The notes: a model not told the origin generated them from the sequence alone. A DNA stretch of 64,000 bases from Collinsella sp. (GCA_019414055.1 DXMV01000004.1:78633-142632); one strand, 5' to 3'. Shown: positions 31,624 through 40,177, counted from the stretch's first letter. Translations and numbers: made by a program.

Positions 31624-33024
31624 ATGGATACTCAGAGCCCAACATATTCCGATGATGAGCTGACTGCTTCGCTCGTCGAGCATTTGGCGTCGCTCGACCG
31701 CGATGACAGCTATCGTGTGGAGCGCGTGCTCAAGCTCTCGGATGTCGAGATGACCGAACTCGTCTATTTTGAGGGCTCTGGTGGCGGGTCTCTCGGCCCC
31801 TTTGTCCGCAAGCGCATCGATGCTTCGGTGCAGATTGGCGGAGCTTATGAGCGCCTGTTTGCGGCCCAGCGCGCCGGTCGTCGTTTTGAGCACTTGCCCC
31901 GGATTGTCGATTGCCGCCGTATGGGCGACGAGCTCGACGTGGTGATGGAGTATGTCGAAGGCGAGACGCTCGAGGCGTTGGTGGGACGCTTGGGGGCGAC
32001 GCCCGATTATGCCCGCGGGCTGTATCCCGTTTTGTGTGAAGCGGTGGGCGAGCTGCATGCTGGTTTTGCAGCTGCGGGGGAGCCTGGGGTACCGGTAATC
32101 CACCGCGACCTTAAACCCTCGAACATCATCGTATCGGGCATGAGGTATGCGGCCGATGCTGGCATGACCTTCTCGTCGCTGGTGATTATCGACCTGGGAA
32201 TCGCGCGCGTTTGGCGCGATGGCGCCGACGCCGACACCGTCAAGTTTGGCACGCGTTCCTATGCGCCGCCCGAGCAGTTTGGGTTTGGGCAGACGAGCGT
32301 CCGCAGCGATATTTACGCGCTTGGCGCACTGCTGTTCTTTTGCCTGACGGGAACTGACCCCAAACCGGGGCGGGACATACGCGAGCAATGCGAGACGCAC
32401 GGTATACCAACCCCGCTTGCCGATGCGGTTTGCATGGCGATGGCGCTCGATCCGGCTAAGCGCTTTGCGAGTGCAAAGGCACTGGGGCATGCTGCGCGCG
32501 CGGCGTATGAGCTATGTCTCCCTGCACCGTCGCCCGCGACCTTTTCTGCTGCCAGTGTGCCCCGGGTCGCGGCGTCACAGGTGCAGCGGGTGCAGCAGCC
32601 GGTTGCCCTCACGCTTCCGTCTTCTGCACGCCGGCGTTCGATCGTCTCTCCTGTGATGTCCAAATGTGCGCGTCTGCTCTCGCGTATCCCCGAGCCCGTG
32701 GGGCGCATATGGAATGGATGCGTCTATGCGACAACATTGTTGCTGCTGATGGGCGGCCATTTTGCGGTATTTACGCCGACGGGCGAAAACAGAAACTATC
32801 CAACGTGGTTTTTAGCACTTGAGTATTTCTTTATGGTCGATGGCCTGGTGCTGCTCATTACATTCGGAATGCTCGACCGGCGTAGGCTTCGACGTCGTTT
32901 TCCCGTACTCGATCGGTATCGGGGGAGTGCTTTTGCCGAACTATGGTTCAAGGCGCTCGGGTTTATGTTTGCCGTCATGTGTGTCGTTGTTGTTATCGGC
33001 AACGCGACGGGCGTCGTCTCCTAG
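31624..33024 (+). CDS. Membrane-anchored eukaryote-type Ser/Thr protein kinase
   Basis: 466 residues from ATG 31624 (alternative ATG 31612; neither has a good RBS, and a leaderless start is possible). Kinase domain about 40-305: FVRKRIDA (ATP-binding Lys), VVMEYVEGETLEALVG hinge, catalytic loop VIHRDLKPSNIIV, IIDLGIARV in place of DFG, GTRSYAPPEQFG activation segment, RSDIYALGALLFF. A Pro/Ala/Ser linker leads to three hydrophobic segments near the C-terminus (CVYATTLLLLMGGHFAVF, FFMVDGLVLLITFG, LGFMFAVMCVVVVIG). No PASTA repeats. The glycine loop is weak. Substrates unknown. Confidence 0.83.
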   Translation: MDTQSPTYSDDELTASLVEHLASLDRDDSYRVERVLKLSDVEMTELVYFEGSGGGSLGPFVRKRIDASVQIGGAYERLFAAQRAGRRFEHLPRIVDCRRMGDELDVVMEYVEGETLEALVGRLGATPDYARGLYPVLCEAVGELHAGFAAAGEPGVPVIHRDLKPSNIIVSGMRYAADAGMTFSSLVIIDLGIARVWRDGADADTVKFGTRSYAPPEQFGFGQTSVRSDIYALGALLFFCLTGTDPKPGRDIREQCETHGIPTPLADAVCMAMALDPAKRFASAKALGHAARAAYELCLPAPSPATFSAASVPRVAASQVQRVQQPVALTLPSSARRRSIVSPVMSKCARLLSRIPEPVGRIWNGCVYATTLLLLMGGHFAVFTPTGENRNYPTWFLALEYFFMVDGLVLLITFGMLDRRRLRRRFPVLDRYRGSAFAELWFKALGFMFAVMCVVVVIGNATGVVS

Positions 33025-33033
33025 ATATACGAA

Positions 33034-33057
33034 AAAGGGCCCCGTTTGGGGCCCTTT
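33034..33057. terminator. Bidirectional terminator
   Basis: AAAGGGCCCC (33034-33043), loop GTTT, GGGGCCCTTT (33048-33057), perfect. A-run on the left and T-run on the right let it serve both the kinase gene and the convergent secreted protein gene. Confidence 0.88.
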
Positions 33058-33076
33058 GCAGTTGAGGCTTGCGAGC

Positions 33077-34210
33077 CTAAATGCGGTTCATCTGGGAAGC
33101 GACCTTGTTGTACCAGTCCTGCCACGTGGGCGGGCAGTACTTCTTGGCGGCTGCCGGGGTAAGCGTGGAGCCATAGTTGGCACCCAGGTAGGCAACGTGG
33201 GCGGAGACACCCTCGCTCCAGCTGCCAAAGCTACGCCAACCACCGCCGCGGGCACTCCAGCCCCAGGCGTTATAGGATCCGGCGCAATAGAGGCCCTTGC
33301 TGCTCTCGATGCAGGCGATGGCGGGAGACCAACGGGGATCGACGCCGGTATTCCAAGCGGCGACGGCAAAGTTATAGCCCTGGCCTGCCATGGGGGAACC
33401 GGCGAGGTAGTTGTCGATGCGGCTCGTCCACTCGTTAATGAATGAGTCGTAATCGGAATTGCCGCTGTTGGAGTTGTTCACCGTGGTGTCGATGGTGGTG
33501 TTGGAGTTGGTGGCCTGACTGTTGGAGTTATTGCCACTCACGCCGGTACCCGAGATCTTCTCGGCGGCAGCGGCTTTGTCGGCCTCGAGCTTAGCCAGTT
33601 CGGCGGCATTTTCCTGCTCAGCCTTTGCCTGCGCCTCGCTGCGGAGCTGCTGTGCCTGGGCCAGCGCGTCCTCGGCATTCTTTTGCTCGCCCTCGAGCTG
33701 AGATTTGGCCTGCTCGAGCTCGGTTTTGTTCTGCTCGAGCTCGGTCTGCATCTTGTTAAGCTCTTCGATCTCGTCGACGCTCGAGCTCGTAATCTGGTTG
33801 GTGTATTTGCAGGTGGTGATAAAGTCACCCAAGCTCTGCGTGTTCACCAGGAAGCTCACGATGGGGCTGGTGCCCTTCTGGTACTTATACAGATCGCGCA
33901 TGGCGGAGCTTGCCTTGGCCTGCTGCTCGGGTAGCTCGGCCTCAATCTTATCGATGTTCGCTTCATTGGAGTCGATCTGCTTTTGCAGATCCTCGAGCTT
34001 GGTTCGGGCGTCGTTGTAGGCGCTCGTAGCGTCCTCGATTTTTTTCTGGGCGGCGGAAAGCTGATCCTGCGTTGCCTGCGAGGCGGCATAGGCCGCGACG
34101 GGGGAGAGCATCGGCGTGGCCGTCAGCGCGACGGCGAGCGCGGCGCTCGTGATGATACGAGCCGGCTTCGACGCGATGAGCGCTGCGGTGCGATGGTTCG
34201 AATGCTGCAT
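33077..34210 (-). CDS. Secreted coiled-coil protein with lysozyme-like C-terminal domain
   Basis: 377 residues. AGAGGG stands 5 nt before ATG 34210; an upstream TTG is in frame but unneeded. The signal peptide ends near AAYAAS. Residues about 45-220 are heptad-like coiled coil rich in Glu, Gln, Ala and Lys, like the regulatory part of PcsB/CwlO-type wall hydrolases. A Ser/Asn/Thr linker leads to a C-terminal domain with NFAVAAWNTGVDPRWSPAIA and CIESSKGLYC, GSYNAWGWS and the final PPTWQDWYNKV, a lysozyme-like or Bacteriophage-tail-type glycosidase fold with a likely catalytic Glu in CIESS. It is probably a cell-wall hydrolase in division or remodelling. Confidence 0.78.
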   Translation of the reverse strand: MQHSNHRTAALIASKPARIITSAALAVALTATPMLSPVAAYAASQATQDQLSAAQKKIEDATSAYNDARTKLEDLQKQIDSNEANIDKIEAELPEQQAKASSAMRDLYKYQKGTSPIVSFLVNTQSLGDFITTCKYTNQITSSSVDEIEELNKMQTELEQNKTELEQAKSQLEGEQKNAEDALAQAQQLRSEAQAKAEQENAAELAKLEADKAAAAEKISGTGVSGNNSNSQATNSNTTIDTTVNNSNSGNSDYDSFINEWTSRIDNYLAGSPMAGQGYNFAVAAWNTGVDPRWSPAIACIESSKGLYCAGSYNAWGWSARGGGWRSFGSWSEGVSAHVAYLGANYGSTLTPAAAKKYCPPTWQDWYNKVASQMNRI

Positions 34211-34632
34211 CCAGTCCCTCTGCAATCAATCGTAGGTTATTGGTCGAGGTGTATTCTACTACTGCTTTCGACCTCAACTTGAACCTTAAAGGTTCTAAAG
34301 GGTCAAGTTGAACTTGAGGCTTTGGCCTTGACCTGCGGGAATGGTGAATTGTTGAGAAACCATAGAGTTCAACTTTAACGTTACGGAGCCCTGTCCGAGA
34401 GGGTTTTTGTTTATCAAAAGTCGCCTCACGTGGGGAAAGATGCAATCGGCGGCAAGAAATGAGACTTGGCGACGCCAATGCCCGGCATGGGTGCCGGGGG
34501 AGTTGCCAGGCTGTTTTGTCTCGTTTGCCATAGATACGGTGGAGCTTTAAGCGCCGGCGGTTTGGCACGCTAGAATAAATCAGTTGCACAAAGACCGCCC
34601 GTCGTGTGGGCAGTTCATGATAGGAAGTTTCC
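34211..34632. other. Divergent promoter region with palindromes, no gene
   Basis: 422 nt between the divergent secreted wall-hydrolase gene and the D-Asp ligase gene. It holds a nested palindrome at 34272-34319, a possible weak terminator GCCCT/AGGG plus TTTTT (34388-34408), a second CCCGGCA/TGCCGGG hairpin near 34482-34499 and TAGAAT-like -10 sequence at 34572-34577. No credible coding sequence was found. Confidence 0.5.
34272..34319. promoter_or_regulatory. Nested palindromic operator-like site
   Basis: The centre GAACCTTAAAGGTTC (34281-34295) is a perfect 15-bp palindrome. It is flanked by CCTCAACTTGA (34272) and the complementary TCAAGTT/TTGAGG (34303-34319). On the minus strand TTGACC lies next to it, as in MerR-type promoters, where the dyad sits in an overlong spacer. 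No regulator gene is adjacent. Confidence 0.45.
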
Positions 34633-35889
34633 ATGGCATTGCAGTTTACAGAGCGCGAGTTTATTCCCGTGCTGCTCGGCGGCGACATCAATGCGTATTC
34701 GGTGGCGCGCGCCTTTTACGAGGAGTATCAGGTCAAGAGCCTGGTCTTTGGCAAGTATCAGACGGGTCCTGCGTATCGCAGCCAGATTATCGACTACACG
34801 CCTAACGTGGATATCGACACCATGCCCGTGATGCTTAAGACCGTCAACGGTATCGCTCGGGCACATGCCGACAAGACGATTGTTCTGATGGGCTGCGGCG
34901 ATAACTATGTTGCCCTGGTGGCCCAGGCCAAGGATGCCAACGAGCTGGCGGATAACATCGTTGCGCCTTACGCGCCCTATAGCATGCTTGAGCAGTGCCA
35001 GAAGAAGGAGATCTTCTACGAGCTGTGCGAGAAGCACGGTGTGCCCTATCCGCATACGTTTACCTTTACTGCGCAGATGCTCAACACGCAAGGAGAGGCG
35101 CCTGCCGAGGTGCTCGACCAGATTGACTTCCCCTACCCGATGATCCTGAAGCCTTCCGACGGCATCATGTGGTGGCAGCATGAGTTCGAGGGTCAGAAGA
35201 AGGCTTATGAGATTGCCGACCGCGCCGAGCTGGAGCAGGTTATCCGCGATTCCTATGCCAGTGGCTACACCGATGACCTGATTTTGCAGGATCGCGTGCC
35301 CGGCAACGACGAGTACATGCGTGTGCTCACCAGCTATTCTGACCGCAACGGCAAGGTTCGCATGATGTGCCTGGGTCACGTGCTGCTCGAGGAGCATCAG
35401 CCCCATGGCGTCGGTAATCACGCCTGCATCATCACCGAGCCCAATGATGAGCTTATGAGTGGCGTGCGCAAGCTGCTCGAGGACCTTCACTTTGTGGGTT
35501 ATTCCAACTTTGACGTCAAGTATGACGAGCGCGATGGCTCGTTTAAGTTCTTTGACTTCAACACCCGTCAGGGTCGCAGCAACTACTATGTCACCAATAG
35601 CGGCTTTAACGTTGCCAAGTATGTGGTGGATGAGTACGTCTATAACCGCCCGTTTGAGCCGGAGTTTGTGACGGCGCAGGACGAGGCGCTGTGGATGGTC
35701 GTTCCCATGGGCGTCGTCGACAAGTACGTCAAGGCTCCCGAGCTGCGCGCGAAGGTGCATCGTCTTGCCAAGGAGGGCAAGGGCGCCGATCCCTCGTTTA
35801 TGAAGGGAGACTTTGTCTTTAACCGCTGGTTGCGCATGTGGCACACCAAGCTGCGTCATTATAAGCTGTTCAAGACGTATTACAAGTAG
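34633..35889 (+). CDS. D-aspartate ligase (ATP-grasp, peptidoglycan cross-bridge)
   Basis: 418-residue ATP-grasp ligase. AGGAAG precedes ATG 34633. The N-terminus EFIPVLLGGDINAYSVARAFYEEY, the block RMMCLGHVLLEEHQPHGVGNH (quoted part: RMMCLGHVLLE) and NFDVKYDERDGSFKFFDFNTRQGRS (part: FDFNTRQGRS, metal-binding Asn) follow the Enterococcus faecium AslFm pattern along the whole protein. AslFm activates D-Asp as beta-aspartyl phosphate and attaches it to the side chain of residue 3 of the peptidoglycan stem. The next gene encodes the matching racemase, as in Enterococcus. It supports a D-Asp-containing cross-bridge. Confidence 0.85.
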   Translation: MALQFTEREFIPVLLGGDINAYSVARAFYEEYQVKSLVFGKYQTGPAYRSQIIDYTPNVDIDTMPVMLKTVNGIARAHADKTIVLMGCGDNYVALVAQAKDANELADNIVAPYAPYSMLEQCQKKEIFYELCEKHGVPYPHTFTFTAQMLNTQGEAPAEVLDQIDFPYPMILKPSDGIMWWQHEFEGQKKAYEIADRAELEQVIRDSYASGYTDDLILQDRVPGNDEYMRVLTSYSDRNGKVRMMCLGHVLLEEHQPHGVGNHACIITEPNDELMSGVRKLLEDLHFVGYSNFDVKYDERDGSFKFFDFNTRQGRSNYYVTNSGFNVAKYVVDEYVYNRPFEPEFVTAQDEALWMVVPMGVVDKYVKAPELRAKVHRLAKEGKGADPSFMKGDFVFNRWLRMWHTKLRHYKLFKTYYK

Positions 35890-35973
35890 ACGAGCGTGGC
35901 GCCCGTCCGGTATGTATCGGGCGGGCGCGGGTATGATACGCGCAATTGCGTGGGCGTCACCAAGGAGGCGGCG

Positions 35974-36720
35974 ATGGAAAAGCTGGGAGTTATCGGCGGC
36001 ATGGGCGCCGAGGCCACGTCGTATTACTACGACCAGGTAGTACGCCATACGGCGGCTACGTGCGACCAGGAGCATATCGACATGGTGGTGCTTTCCAAGT
36101 CGACCATGCCCGACCGCACGCTGGCCATCAAGACCGGTGAGCATACTGAGCTGCTGGCGACCATGAAGGAGTGTGCCCAGGCACTCGAGTCGCTGGGCTG
36201 CGCGCACATCGCGATTCCCTGCAACACGTCACACTACTTCTACGACCAGATCCAGTCGTTTACGAAGGTGCCGATTATCCACATGCCGCGCGAGTCGGTG
36301 CGCTATGCTCTGGCCGGCGCGGTGATGGGGGAGTGCGAGTTCGATCCAAACCTGAGCATGCCGGCCGAGCCGGTGCGCAAGATCGGCATCATGGGCACCG
36401 ACGGTACCGTGGGTGCAGGCGTCTATGGGCGCGAATGTGAGACCGCGGGCGTTGAGGTCGTCTATCCCAGCGAAAAGCGTCAGGCCGACGTGATGTCGCT
36501 CATCTACGACGATGTGAAGGCCGGGCGCGAGCCCGATATGGATAAGTTCGACCGCGTGATGTGGGAGTTCGCCCGTAGCGGCTGCGACCGCGTCATCCTG
36601 GCCTGCACGGAGCTTTCGGTGTTGCAGAAGTATCGCGAGATGCCCGAGATCACCCTCGATGCGATGGATGTCCTGGTACGCGAGTCCATCATTCGCAGCG
36701 GCGTCCCCTACCGCCTCTAG
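35974..36720 (+). CDS. Aspartate/glutamate racemase family protein, probable aspartate racemase
   Basis: 248-residue cofactor-independent racemase. AAGGAGG precedes ATG 35974; the in-frame upstream ATG has no RBS. N-terminal GVIGGMGAEATSYYYDQVV, first catalytic Cys in AIPCNTSHYFYDQI, second in ILACTELSVL, family spacing normal. It should supply D-aspartate to the ligase encoded 84 nt upstream. The pair mirrors the racemase-ligase operon of enterococci with D-Asp bridges. Glutamate racemase MurI is a less likely alternative, given the context. Confidence 0.85.
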   Translation: MEKLGVIGGMGAEATSYYYDQVVRHTAATCDQEHIDMVVLSKSTMPDRTLAIKTGEHTELLATMKECAQALESLGCAHIAIPCNTSHYFYDQIQSFTKVPIIHMPRESVRYALAGAVMGECEFDPNLSMPAEPVRKIGIMGTDGTVGAGVYGRECETAGVEVVYPSEKRQADVMSLIYDDVKAGREPDMDKFDRVMWEFARSGCDRVILACTELSVLQKYREMPEITLDAMDVLVRESIIRSGVPYRL

Positions 36721-36731
36721 TTCTCCGCCTG

Positions 36732-36756
36732 CCAAAAAGGGACAGGTTTATTTTGG
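36732..36756. repeat. REP-like short palindrome with shared core
   Basis: CCAAAA and TTTTGG flank AGGGACAGGTTTA. The core GGGACAGGTT is the complement of the AACCTGTCCC core in the repeats at 22088 and 23301, with different terminal arms. Confidence 0.55.
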
Positions 36757-36779
36757 TAGGTTTTATCTGGGAAAACAGT

Positions 36780-36815
36780 AAGGCCTCGGCTCGTTTGGTG
36801 CGAGCCGAGGCCTTT
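36780..36815. terminator. Bidirectional terminator between racemase and ecfT
   Basis: Perfect 14-bp stem AAGGCCTCGGCTCG (36780-36793) with CGAGCCGAGGCCTT (36801-36814), T-run after it; between convergent genes. Confidence 0.85.
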
Positions 36816-36843
36816 TGCATTTGCCGGTTGCTGCCAGCGATTG

Positions 36844-37590
36844 CTAGAACAGCAAGCCGAGAACGATGAGGGCGATGCTGATGATGAGTACGGCAATGTC
36901 CAAGCCCTTGACGGGATAGCGCTTATACGAACTCGCACGCGTGCGCAGGTAGAAGCCGCGCTGCTCGGCGGCAAGCGCGGTGGCATCGGTCTTGCCCACG
37001 CTCGAAATAAGCAGTGGCACGCACAGCGGCAGCATGAGCTTGAGTTTCTTGACGGGATTCTTAGTGTCGTATTCGACGCCGCGTGCAGTCTGCGCCTCCA
37101 TGATAGCGTTCATTTCCTGGCCAAATACCGGCACAAAGCGTAGCGCCGTGGTAAAGGTGAAGGCATAGCGATATGGCACGTGCAGCACCTCGACGCAGGC
37201 GTTGGCGAGGTCGTTGAGCTTGGTCACCATAAGCATGAGGATGAGCGGCAGCGCCACGCCCAACAGGCGTAGGCAGGCCTTCGATCCGGTAATGATGCCC
37301 GTGTCGGTGATAAAGCCCCACACTATGTTGCCGTCGCGCATAAAGGCCAGCTGAAGCACCAGCATGATAAGCGCGAGCGGAATCAGCAGCTTGAGTAGTG
37401 AGAGCAGGCGGTCGACGACGCCGGCGTAGGCGCCCAGCGCAAGGGTGAGCGCCAAAAAGCCCAACAGCGCCATGTAGGAGTCGGACAGGAAGATGCCGAT
37501 GATGATGGCGGCGGCAAGGCCCAGTTTGACGACCGGGTTCAAGCGGTGCAGCAGTGTATCGCCCGGCATATAGTCGATGACGTTAACCAC
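36844..37590 (-). CDS. ecfT: ECF transporter transmembrane component EcfT
   Basis: 248-residue membrane scaffold of an energy-coupling-factor importer. Opening region VIDYMPGDTLLHRLNPVVKL is typical; about five hydrophobic segments follow. The coupling-helix signatures are AQTARGVEYD and LAAEQRGFYLR, the two Ala-Arg-Gly type motifs that contact the ATPases. GTG 37590 overlaps the last 8 nt of the ATPase gene and has GGAG-like sequence upstream. It works with the double ATPase and the S-component encoded upstream, though T units often serve several S-components. Confidence 0.9.
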   Translation of the reverse strand: MVNVIDYMPGDTLLHRLNPVVKLGLAAAIIIGIFLSDSYMALLGFLALTLALGAYAGVVDRLLSLLKLLIPLALIMLVLQLAFMRDGNIVWGFITDTGIITGSKACLRLLGVALPLILMLMVTKLNDLANACVEVLHVPYRYAFTFTTALRFVPVFGQEMNAIMEAQTARGVEYDTKNPVKKLKLMLPLCVPLLISSVGKTDATALAAEQRGFYLRTRASSYKRYPVKGLDIAVLIISIALIVLGLLF

Positions 37591-39334
37591 GGTGGACCAT
37601 CTCCTCGGTAATGCGAACGATATCGGTGACCTCGCTCACCTGTGCAAAGGAGGGAGAGACGGAGGATGCCAGACGACGAGAAAGCTCTATGACCTGAGGT
37701 GGCTCAACGTAGGCTTGCTGCATGAGCTCGATGTTCGAGAACAGCTCGTGCGTGCGGCCGCGCTCGAGGATGCGGCCGTCGGCCATTACCACGATGCGCT
37801 CGGCAAAGTCGGATACGACTTCCATGTCGTGGCAGACCATGATGACGGCGCAGCCGCGCTCGGCCATGGTGCGCACGGTTTCCATGACGGTCATGCACTC
37901 GCGGTAGTCAAGGCCGCTCGTGGGCTCGTCGAGCACCACGATTTTGGGTTCTACGACCACGACGGAGGCGAGTGCCACCATCTGGCGCTGACCGCGCGAG
38001 AGCGAGAAGGGCGCCTCGTCGGCCGGCAAGCCAAAGCGGTCGATGACGAGCTGGGCGCGACGCAGCGCCTCGGCGCGGTCGATGCCGGCAAGCTCCAGGC
38101 CAAAGGCGACCTCGTCGAGCACGGTGTCCTTGCAGATCTGGCGGTCGGGGTTTTGGAAGAGCGTTGCGACCTCGCGGGCAATGCGGCTCGTGGGAACGGC
38201 TGCGGTATCCAGTCCCGTGACGCGCACGCTGCCCGAGGCGGGCTTAAGCAGGCCCGTGAGCAGCTTGGTGAGCGTGGTCTTGCCAGCGCCGTTTTGGCCG
38301 ACGATGCCCACGAGCTCGCCGGGATAGAGGGTCAGGTTGAGGTCGTGGACGGCGGCGCCGCCATTGGGATAGGCAAACTCAACATGGTCGAAGGTGAGCA
38401 CGGGCTCGGCGTCCTTGGCGTGCGGGCGCAACGACGGTGCGTGCGGTGAGCCGGCGGGTGCCTGAATGTCGCTGCTTGCGTGTGCGGGGTCGACGATGCC
38501 CGAAATCAGGCGCTCGGCCTCATCGACATCCAAGCAAGGGGTACCGCTTACCAGGCCATCGGCCTCGAGGCTATTGAAGATACGCGTGACGCGAGGGCAG
38601 TCGACGCCGATGGCACGGAGCTCGTCGGTATGCGCGAAGACCTCGTGTGGCTCGCCCTGCAGCGCGATTTCGCCATGGTTGAGCACGAGCACGCGGTTGC
38701 AGTACTCCGAGAGCAGGGCGACCTTTTGCTCAACGACGACGATGGTAATTCCAAGTGCGCGGTTTGCCTCACGCAGCGTCTCGAAGACCAACGTGGAGCT
38801 GGCGGGGTCGAGTGCCGCGGTGGGCTCGTCGAGAACCAAAACGCGCGGACGCATGGCGAGGATGGCGGCGATGGCTACCTTTTGCTTCTGTCCGCCCGAG
38901 AGGGTGGCGATCTCGCGGTCGCGCAGGTCGCTGATGCCGACGGTCTCGAGCGTTTCGCTCACGCGCTGCTCGATCTGGTCGTGGGGAACGCCAAAGTTCT
39001 CGAGGCCAAAGAGCATCTCGTCCTCGACGACCGAGGCGACCATCTGCGTGTCGATGTCCTGCAACACGCTGCCGACGATCTGCGACACATCGGTGAGCGA
39101 AACTTCACAGGTGTCGTTGCCGTCGACAGTGACGGAGCCAAAGAACGTGCCGGTGTAATGGTGGGGTACGGCTCCCGACAGGCAGGCGGCAAGTGTGGAC
39201 TTGCCGGCGCCCGAAGGACCGATAATGCCGATGAAATCGCCCTGATGCACATTAAGCGACACGTGGGCGAGCGCGGGCTCGGGTGCGCTGCCGTACGAGA
39301 ACGAGACGTCATCGACGCTGATGATCGTTTCCAT
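37583..39334 (-). CDS. ECF transporter fused double ATPase (EcfA-EcfA')
   Basis: 583 residues with two complete ABC ATPases in one chain, where many genomes have separate ecfA1 and ecfA2. Domain 1: Walker A GPSGAGKST, signature LSGGQKQKVAIA, Walker B VLVLDEPTAALD. Domain 2 from about residue 315: GQNGAGKTT, LSRGQRQMVALA, IVVLDEPTSGLD, with Q-loop LFQNPDRQI typical of ECF ATPases. A Pro/Ala/His-rich linker separates them. The second signature has Arg for Gly (LSRGQ), a variant also seen in EcfA paralogues. It lies 126 nt after the S-component gene. Confidence 0.9.
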   Translation of the reverse strand: METIISVDDVSFSYGSAPEPALAHVSLNVHQGDFIGIIGPSGAGKSTLAACLSGAVPHHYTGTFFGSVTVDGNDTCEVSLTDVSQIVGSVLQDIDTQMVASVVEDEMLFGLENFGVPHDQIEQRVSETLETVGISDLRDREIATLSGGQKQKVAIAAILAMRPRVLVLDEPTAALDPASSTLVFETLREANRALGITIVVVEQKVALLSEYCNRVLVLNHGEIALQGEPHEVFAHTDELRAIGVDCPRVTRIFNSLEADGLVSGTPCLDVDEAERLISGIVDPAHASSDIQAPAGSPHAPSLRPHAKDAEPVLTFDHVEFAYPNGGAAVHDLNLTLYPGELVGIVGQNGAGKTTLTKLLTGLLKPASGSVRVTGLDTAAVPTSRIAREVATLFQNPDRQICKDTVLDEVAFGLELAGIDRAEALRRAQLVIDRFGLPADEAPFSLSRGQRQMVALASVVVVEPKIVVLDEPTSGLDYRECMTVMETVRTMAERGCAVIMVCHDMEVVSDFAERIVVMADGRILERGRTHELFSNIELMQQAYVEPPQVIELSRRLASSVSPSFAQVSEVTDIVRITEEMVHRG

Positions 39335-39352
39335 GAATACCTTTCGTAGTCG

Positions 39353-39396
39353 TTGGGGACGTTCTTACATGACTAGTCGTTAAAGAACGTCCCCAA
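39353..39396. repeat. REP-like palindrome, GGGGACGTTCTT type
   Basis: TTGGGGACGTTCTT (39353-39366) pairs perfectly with AAGAACGTCCCCAA (39383-39396); the loop contains GACTAGTC. It lies between the S-component and ATPase genes. Confidence 0.65.
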
Positions 39397-39460
39397 GAGC
39401 TAGTTGTTTGGGACAGTCTTTGCTGGTGGAGCGTTGGGATGGCTCGTAAAGCCGAGCGGG

Positions 39461-40033
39461 TTAGTTGAGCTTCAGAGCCTTTTGGATGGGCAGATAGAGG
39501 GCGCCGACCAGGATGGCGTTAAAGACGGCGGTCATGGCGACGACGGGCAGCATGGCTGCGGCGAGCTCGCCCACCACGCCGAGCATGGCCATTTTGATAA
39601 CCATGAAGATGACGCCCGAGACGAAGGTGGTCACGAACGTTGCGACAACGGCGACGGCGGGCTTGACCTGACCGCCCTTAGCAGCGGCGTTGACAATGGC
39701 GGCCATGAGCATGGCGGCGATACCCTCGGCGGCAAAATCGACAAACGGCGAGGTGGTGGTGATCTGGATCACGGCGGCCGAGATGAGGCCGATGACGAGC
39801 GCCTGGCCAATGTTGGGGCGAATGACCAGGATGGTGAGGCAGAAGGCCGAGATGATGAATTCGGGGCTGATCATGCCGCCCGAGATGCCCGAGATGGCCT
39901 TGCCGACGGTGAAGTTGAGGATGAAGCCGGCGGCAAGCAGGATGGCGAGCAGGACAAGGGCACGGATATCGAGCTTACCGCGGTCGGCGGTCTGGACGGT
40001 ACGGGGCTGGGCGGCGGTGGTGTTCTGAGACAT
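39461..40033 (-). CDS. ECF transporter S-component, probably for tryptophan
   Basis: 190-residue membrane protein with about six hydrophobic segments; N-terminal cytosolic 20 residues, then RALVLLAILLAAGFILNFTV and GGMISPEFIISAFCLTIL. Topology and length fit ECF substrate-binding S units. The leader upstream encodes three successive Trp codons before a terminator, a hallmark of tryptophan attenuation, so tryptophan (or a precursor) is the inferred substrate; TrpP-type S-components are known in Firmicutes. The gene precedes ecfA and ecfT and probably forms one operon with them. Confidence 0.8.
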   Translation of the reverse strand: MSQNTTAAQPRTVQTADRGKLDIRALVLLAILLAAGFILNFTVGKAISGISGGMISPEFIISAFCLTILVIRPNIGQALVIGLISAAVIQITTTSPFVDFAAEGIAAMLMAAIVNAAAKGGQVKPAVAVVATFVTTFVSGVIFMVIKMAMLGVVGELAAAMLPVVAMTAVFNAILVGALYLPIQKALKLN

Positions 40034-40110
40034 GGTGAAAGTCCTTTCAAAAAGGGGAGTGCAAGAAAAAACGGAGGCGCGTGATGCGAATGCGATCGGG
40101 CTCGAGATAG

Positions 40111-40142
40111 AAAAAGGCCCCCGGTCGAAACCGGAGGCCTTC
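40111..40142 (-). terminator. Attenuator terminator of the ECF operon
   Basis: Minus-strand hairpin AAGGCCTCCGG / CCGGGGGCCTT followed by TTT. The segment 40122-40128 can instead pair with 40184-40190 (CGGTCGA with TCGACCG) in the leader-peptide region, which would break the terminator. Confidence 0.75.
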
Positions 40143-40177
40143 CAATCACCTAGAGCGCAAAAACAGGCGTGAGGGAC

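Noticed and set aside
34615..36207. 530-codon minus-strand frame opposite the D-Asp ligase and racemase
   Set aside because: It spans two real genes and the gap between them; no RBS or recognisable domain.
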